64,000 nt of DNA from positions 124,001 to 188,000 of the forward strand of contig JAJEKV010000180.1 of the NCBI GenBank assembly GCA_021234155.1, in the 5' to 3' direction. The notes beneath the pieces were generated by a model. It did no database searches. It was not told the DNA's origin and saw only the letters and a program-made list of their open reading frames with translations. Of the stretch, positions 58,500 through 64,000 are shown in pieces (within the stretch, counting starts at the first letter, position 1; each line of letters begins with the position of its first letter). Made by a program: the position numbers and the translations under genes. Source of the stretch: Isoetes taiwanensis. Lineage: Eukaryota; Streptophyta; Lycopodiopsida; Isoetales; Isoetaceae.

Positions 58500-59290
58500 A
58501 TTTCCAAAAGTTATCTTCAAAACCCTAAAACGTTTTAGGGCCTTGATTTTTATTGGATGTAATGGATACATGGACCATTGCCGTAATTAATGCACATACC
58601 AAAGCTCATTGTGCCCTTTGTGATCCTGGAGCATTTGCCTTATTCTACCATTGCCGAATATTAAACCATAGGTCATAAGAAAATAATATCCAGCAATTCA
58701 TTTCCTTTCCAATTTCATTTTATGCAGTGTAATATCATAAAACAACGTACACACATGTCACATACCAGGGAGTTCCTATTTATAGGTGTTAGTCTAGAGA
58801 ATGCAGACAATAGTAGTATCCAGCACAAGCGTATGGACACGCCTATGTGCAGCAGGTTAATCCCAACGAGCATGCATGTTATCTAGGTGTAATACCAAAG
58901 GAAATATACACATAATTAGTCACTAGAGCCATTTTGCATTTTAAATGTCCAAGCAGGGCCACTCCTAGCCACAAAAAAGAGCCTGCATGCTACGCAATAA
59001 AGACGAGCATTTTACTTTGTCGAGTCTAATGAGAAATGTAAAAACTTTAGCTGAGTGACTGGTGTAAGATGCATTAGCGTGTTCGTTAAAACAGCCATGC
59101 CTGCTTAAAAAATAAAGCTTAATGCAGCCATGTGTATCCTATGGTGCTTTTAGCAGCTTGTTACCCGTTTTACACAACATGTGCCAAGGGCGTAATTCAT
59201 TAGCTTACCGGGGCAAAGTACACATCAGTACCAATTCATTCCCTTACATTATTGCATGGCCATGGGTGAACAAGCAAAGTAGCCAATAAT
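58500..59290. other. No recognisable gene
   Basis: AT-rich; nothing of note. Confidence 0.4.
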
Positions 59291-59299
59291 AATCAACTG

Positions 59300-59695
59300 C
59301 ACATGTAGAACTAGCAGTTCCACTATGGCAGAAGAAATGCATGGTCTATGGTCTAGAGCTGGACAAATTCCATGTTCTAGAATAGGTGGACAACTTCCAT
59401 GTTCTAGAATGTAAAGATAGCAGGTAGACCTAGCAGGTCCACTCTGGCAAAAAGAATGTATGGTCTATAGTCTACAGCAGGGCAACCTCCATGTTCTAGA
59501 ATGCCTCGTTAGTATGTATTAAGGCCATTGTAAAAATAAAGCCTTTGGAACTGTCAAACTTTAGTCACCCACAACTACTAATTTTCCTAGACCATAAGTT
59601 GAGGCCACTGTAACAATAAAACCCTTTGAGCTATCAAAATTTAGGCAGCCACAACTACTATTTTTCCTACACCATAAGTTGCTCAACATAGAGCT
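59300..59695. repeat. Two adjacent short tandem duplications
   Basis: First, a ~119-bp unit with CTAGCAGNTCCACT and CCATGTTCTAGAAT starts at 59311 and 59430. Second, an ~86-bp unit containing GGCCATTGTAAAAATAAA and CACAACTACTA occurs at about 59523 and 59609. Each pair is about 85 percent identical by eye. Confidence 0.75.
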
Positions 59696-59706
59696 ACACT
59701 AAAAGC

Positions 59707-60160
<454 letters not shown>

Positions 60161-60190
60161 TTATGTTAAGCTTTTAACTTGCACCCTTCG

Positions 60191-60275
60191 ATTGTACTAG
60201 CCCATTGTATGGGTCCCATGACCTAATGGTCTCCGTGGACGTTAAAAAAACTATTCTATTCTATTCTATTCCTTC
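60191..60275 (+). repeat. LINE/SINE 3' tail with (TATTC)n
   Basis: GATTGTACTAGCCCATTGTA, GGGTCCCATGACC, TGGTCTCCGTGGACGTTAAAA and four TATTC pentamers match 14725-14815 nearly perfectly. It is 5'-truncated to about 85 bp, as target-primed reverse transcription often leaves. Confidence 0.8.
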
Positions 60276-60279
60276 ATTT

Positions 60280-61785
60280 TATTTTAAGGAAAATGTGAAT
60301 CTCATGATTCTTTCTATCTATTGTTCTAATGCAAAACAAGACTTGTGTTGGCTGCAACTAAAAGGATCAAATATTTTTATGCTTGCATTGGACATGGAGA
60401 AACAATAAATTGTGATTTATCTACTTGGATAAAGTTTTCTAAAACTGGTTTGACCATTTTAGATTAGTCTAAGAGTCAATTGGCTACATTTGAGTGCTCG
60501 AGAGTCTTAGTTACATAATTAAATTGCTATATTGTAATGTGTACGGAAGGGTTGCTTAACTTCTAGTACACCCCTACCACTAGCTAATGGAATAAACATG
60601 ACAAACATCTCAGTCTTATATTTTTGACGATCCTTAGAAATTATCTTATCATGCTGAGTTCTAGTAGCACAAGCATATGTTTACCTTTATGGTTGCTTAT
60701 AAGAATAGGAAAAGTATATTGTTACTTTGCCCTTGTAATTTGTAAATATCAAAGTATGTTTACAAGATCTAGTATCAAACCATGGCTTAAAGGAAAAAAC
60801 ACTTGTTTTTCTTTAAGGCTGCTAGTTGAGCTTTTAAGTCTCCAAGATTGGGGATGGTAAGGTTAAAGTCTACTTAATAAGCAAGAATAAAGGGAATTGT
60901 CTTTAATGCTAAATTGTTACCAAGTCTTTAACTTGTAATCAAGTCTAGGCCTAAAAGAAAAGAGCACTTGTTTTCTTTTGAGCTGCTTATTGGCCCGAAG
61001 TTGTCTTTGCAAAAGTCCATAGAAGGTAAAAGTTTGTTTGTACAGATTTTAGAAGGTTTTTTTTGTTCTTATTCCAGTTTCTTGGTTATCCCAGGAACCT
61101 TGACTTGATTTATATTTCAGGTGTGAATTTTAAAGCTTTGAATAATCTGCTTTTCGACTTACATATGTATTATATGTGACATAGGAAATGGAAAGAAAAT
61201 GTTTGCAACAGGACAAGAAGAAGATACTGATATCCATTATTTATGCGAAACATTGAAGTACCATTGAAAAAGAAATAATGTCACTTGAGCAATTGAAGCT
61301 GAAGTCTATCGATGACTAAGTAAGTCGGTCTTCTCGCTAGACATTTGTTTGCTTGAATGCAATATGAATTACCATCTACCTTGGGTTTTTATGGGGCTAG
61401 TTTTCCCTTGGTAGGTATGACATATATATTAAAAAAACTGTCCAAATCTTACTCAAAACATATGGGCATTTGTCTTTACAAATTGACTTTATCAAGGCAT
61501 TTTGCCAGATATTATAATAAAAAGGAAAAATACAAGCTACAGATTTCGGGGCTGATGTAGTCTTAGAGACATGAAAGTGTCTGATGAGATTTCTGTAAGT
61601 AAATATTTCTCATTATCTTAGTTTTTATGTACATAAGTTGAAATGAGTAGAATGGCAATAGTGAGGGTAGGGCCCCTGTGTTACAGCAGGGTCCTACTCT
61701 CCTTGTTGTAACATCACTCTAGAAAGTTTTCTAGTATGAAGAAGCAGGTGGTCCCCTAAACTACGGTTGGAGGCAGGTTTTTTTT
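60280..61785. other. No recognisable gene
   Basis: AT-rich with only short frames. A phrase (AAAACACTTGTTTTTCTTTAAGGCTGCT at 60797 and a diverged version at 60965) hints at an old local duplication. Confidence 0.4.
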
Positions 61786-61788
61786 ATT

Positions 61789-62213
61789 ATCAAGACACAG
61801 ACTTTGAGCAGTGGCCAGGATATTATGTTGTGCACCAATCTTAGATAATTACAATACGAATATGAAAGAGCATTTGCATAGTTATGCTGCCCTGTTGGTG
61901 TGTACAGCCTGGTCGCATGGTGGTCAAATACGAAAAGCTTGAGAAGTATATCACTTGTTATTTTTCTCAGCCACAAGTGTTGAGACATCTGCAAGCATTT
62001 TGCCATAATATACTGTGTGCTACACATGATTCCAAGGTATGTATCCATACATCCATGTTGTATTTGCACTTAAGAATATCAAGTTTATCAAATTTGATGG
62101 GTGGATATGTTAACATGGTTTATCCACTAAAAATTTAATTGTTTGGCATTTTTCTCTCCTAGGGCCCATTTAGAAACGTTCTTACTCACCTATATAGGAG
62201 AAATGTGACGTCC
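61789..62213 (+). repeat. Dispersed repeat, copy 2 (partner at 7986-8384)
   Basis: Nearly identical to 7986-8384 in the same orientation. Similarity stops sharply at 62213, where TGTGACGTCCCC begins, whereas copy 1 continues into CCACCACATGG. Confidence 0.9.
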
Positions 62214-63250
62214 CCTACTTCCTCTACGATGCACACATCGTATTAGAAGGCGGAGCATTCCCCCTGACAGCCAAACTGGCAGGGGCCATCCACCTGACAC
62301 CACTCCCAGTGGAATAAGCCAGCAAGGGAAGAGTGGATGTGTCATTCACCCGTCTCCCTGCGGGTCGACCTAGCTGCGGAAGCGTGAATAAACATGAGCA
62401 CATAATAACAATATATCAATACAATCACCTCGAAGGGTGAACACATCATAACCATCACGTATGCAACAACATCAACATGAGCAATAACAACAAAGGAAAT
62501 CCTACCCAGGCACATATTCAAGGGAGCTCCACTGACGGCTTCGGCCTCCAGAAGTCATTGCAGACAGAATTCATGGCAAGTGGATTTGGCTGGCATAAGA
62601 ACGTGGCTGAGGGTAGTCCACTCCATCCGCTCCTCCCGTGCACACTTTGCAGAGTAGGCTGAAAAGTATTGGGACCTGACCGTAGCCTGCCCTGCCGAGT
62701 GCATAGCCAAAGGGGCTACTGCTGAGTTGCATCTCCCCAGTCCCGATGAGGCAAGAGGAGAGTCACCTCCCCTCCAGAGGCATCCATGCCCATCACAGGC
62801 GGCTAGAGGGCCACTGCCCGTATTCGACTTGAACCTCATGGAAGGTGACGCATCACCCCAGAGGTGTCGAGCTCATGCCTTGCCCACACTCAGTGACAAG
62901 CCATTAAGCCTATCCCACATAGACCCCCGGTAGGCTTTACACACCAGAGGGGTCAAACCGTGATGGGACAAGTTCCTCCTGGCCCCTGTGCACAGGCCGC
63001 ATGTAATTGGGAACTAGTAGGCTATCTAGGATCATCTGCTACACAGGCTTTAGGCCTCTACCCCCTTCCCAATACATGGAGGTCACAGAGTGAAATACCA
63101 ACATCATCACAGAACTGAAATGAAGAATAACATCTAATCTATCTACCTAAACATCCAGAGTTAGGTTCCTTTGTTAGGGCTTATGATCTCGGGATCTATA
63201 AGGCCTCTAAAGCTGAACTAACATGCTAAGCCAGCTCATTGTCAAGCTAA
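62214..63250. mobile_element. LTR-like sequence beginning TGTGACGTCCCC
   Basis: The sharp break in the dispersed repeat and the TG start suggest the edge of an LTR. The following ~1 kb is unusually GC-rich for the window, with punctuation-like phrases (CCTCCAGAGG, GGTAGGCTTTACACACC) and no long ORF. The right border, a CA end and the 5-bp target duplication were not located, so the solo-LTR reading is tentative. Confidence 0.45.
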
Positions 63251-63308
63251 AAGGTGGCTTTTCACAACAGAATGACTAATTACCTGGCACTTGAGCTGCA
63301 AATTTGCT

Positions 63309-63538
63309 CTGGGCGCACTCTGTGAGGGGTGGGGCTCTGTTTGAGTCTAGGTTGGCCAATTTCTACAATCTAAGGGTCAAATCCTACTAATCACAATGAG
63401 TTAAGTTGGATGGTGCCCTTACTTTCTACATTTGGCCAAGTATTGGCAAAGATCAGTGCTCGACCACTCACACAGTGCACGAGGAGCAAATCCGAGAATG
63501 GCGGATTTGGTCTGGGCGCACTCTGTGAGGGGTGGGGC
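63309..63538. repeat. 27-bp perfect direct repeat, 203 bp apart
   Basis: CTGGGCGCACTCTGTGAGGG followed by GTGGGGC occurs at 63309 and 63512, while the intervening and flanking bases differ apart from an ATTTG(C/G)T lead-in. Likely the edge of a small duplication or element. Confidence 0.85.
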
Positions 63539-63676
63539 CAAAAACACTGAGTTTTGCTCCAATTTTGGTGATTCCAATTGCAGAAATCATTAATACAACT
63601 TAGATAACTATGATTTCATAGATTATCATGGCAAAAACATAAATTTGTATTTATAAAAATTATTTACAATAGATTA

Positions 63677-64000
63677 TTAGTCTTCCTTCTTGATGTATTT
63701 GGCCAGCCTCATATCCTTAGGCATGCATGTTACCCTTTTTTCATGTAGGGCACATGCTACTGAATCCTCAAAATGCTGGACAATCTTCTGCTCAGCCGCC
63801 TCCTGTAGCGCGAGTAGCATGTCCTCTGTTACTCGCTTGGTATTGTCGAATTCCTGCAAAATTTCGTGAGTGAGTCTCGCGAAAGCGGCTCTTGGAATCT
63901 GCAATCCATAGCTCCTCTGGAAGTGTCGGATATCCCGAGCAGCTCTGGCAAAATATGAGTCCGCTTTTCTCCTAATGGGCTTCTTCGGAGGTGATGGTCT
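63677..64000 (-). CDS. Divergent histone H3-like protein (5' end beyond window)
   Basis: The minus strand is open for 107 residues from the window edge to TAA at 63677. A basic tail (PPKKPIRRKADSY) leads into a complete H3 histone fold: alpha-N ARDIRHFQRSYGL, alpha-1 IPRAAFARLTHEILQEF, alpha-2 TEDMLLALQEAAEQKIVQHF, EDSVACALHEKRVTCMPKD and alpha-3 MRLAKYIKKED. It aligns without gaps to canonical H3 from about residue 45 to the C-terminus, but identity is only around 40 percent. Loop 1 has no insertion, unlike most CENH3. It binds H4 and DNA in nucleosomes; which variant class is unknown. No stops or introns in this part, so it may be expressed. Start codon and N-tail are outside the window. 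Confidence 0.85.
   Translation of the reverse strand, partial: RPSPPKKPIRRKADSYFARAARDIRHFQRSYGLQIPRAAFARLTHEILQEFDNTKRVTEDMLLALQEAAEQKIVQHFEDSVACALHEKRVTCMPKDMRLAKYIKKED

Noticed and set aside
62555-62933. Overlapping 94- and 68-codon frames in the GC-rich 62.6-62.9 kb block as genes
   Set aside because: The block reads as non-coding LTR-like sequence; the frames arise from GC richness and have no motifs.

Overview
The window looks like an intergenic, repeat-rich stretch of a large land-plant nuclear genome. Decayed exons of recognisably plant genes occur with GT/AG introns: cytosolic invertase, BAT1-type amino-acid permease, SPINDLY, a CYP72-clan P450, glycine decarboxylase P-protein, an R3H/DExH helicase and an ABCC transporter. 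The mix of transposons (a Penelope-like reverse transcriptase, a DDE transposon with 4-bp target duplication, hAT, LINEs with an RRM-type ORF1) and the very low gene density point to a seed-free plant, most likely a fern. This is inference; no species marker is visible.

Layout. 1-7 kb: LINE remnants (ORF1 at 1.9-3.0 kb, RT at 4.7-5.2 kb) and a pair of ~400-bp inverted repeats. 7-14 kb: an unknown broken ORF, a dispersed repeat, and broken exons of invertase and (twice) BAT1. 14.7-18 kb: a LINE tail, a degenerate GAATCT satellite and copies of a recurrent (TA)n/GC-rich module. 18-24 kb: broken exons of ABCC, P450 and SPINDLY. 24-33 kb: two more module copies, glycine decarboxylase and R3H-helicase fragments, and a complete non-autonomous hAT (29172-30297) with 8-bp target duplications. 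33-37 kb: unidentified exon-like pieces. 37-43.4 kb: satellite plus a recent ~1.9-kb tandem duplication. 59-63 kb: microsatellite, LINE pieces, a second copy of the 8-kb dispersed repeat cut by an LTR-like sequence. 63.7-64 kb: an open, strongly divergent histone H3 gene running off the window end.

The main discovery is a nest at 43.6-58.0 kb. A minus-strand gene for a Penelope-like reverse transcriptase (about 1,500 codons in at least three exons) is split by a 7,783-bp DNA transposon (46618-54400). The transposon has ~30-bp terminal inverted repeats and a TACT target duplication; removing it and one TACT joins the two halves of the reverse-transcriptase ORF exactly in frame. The transposon carries two convergent, decayed genes: a multi-exon DDE transposase from the right end, and from the left end a plus-strand gene or gene group with a basic N-terminus, a coiled coil, a RING-H2 finger and an FCP1-like HAD phosphatase segment. 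I know of no transposon described with that second gene content, so it is the best candidate here for something undescribed.
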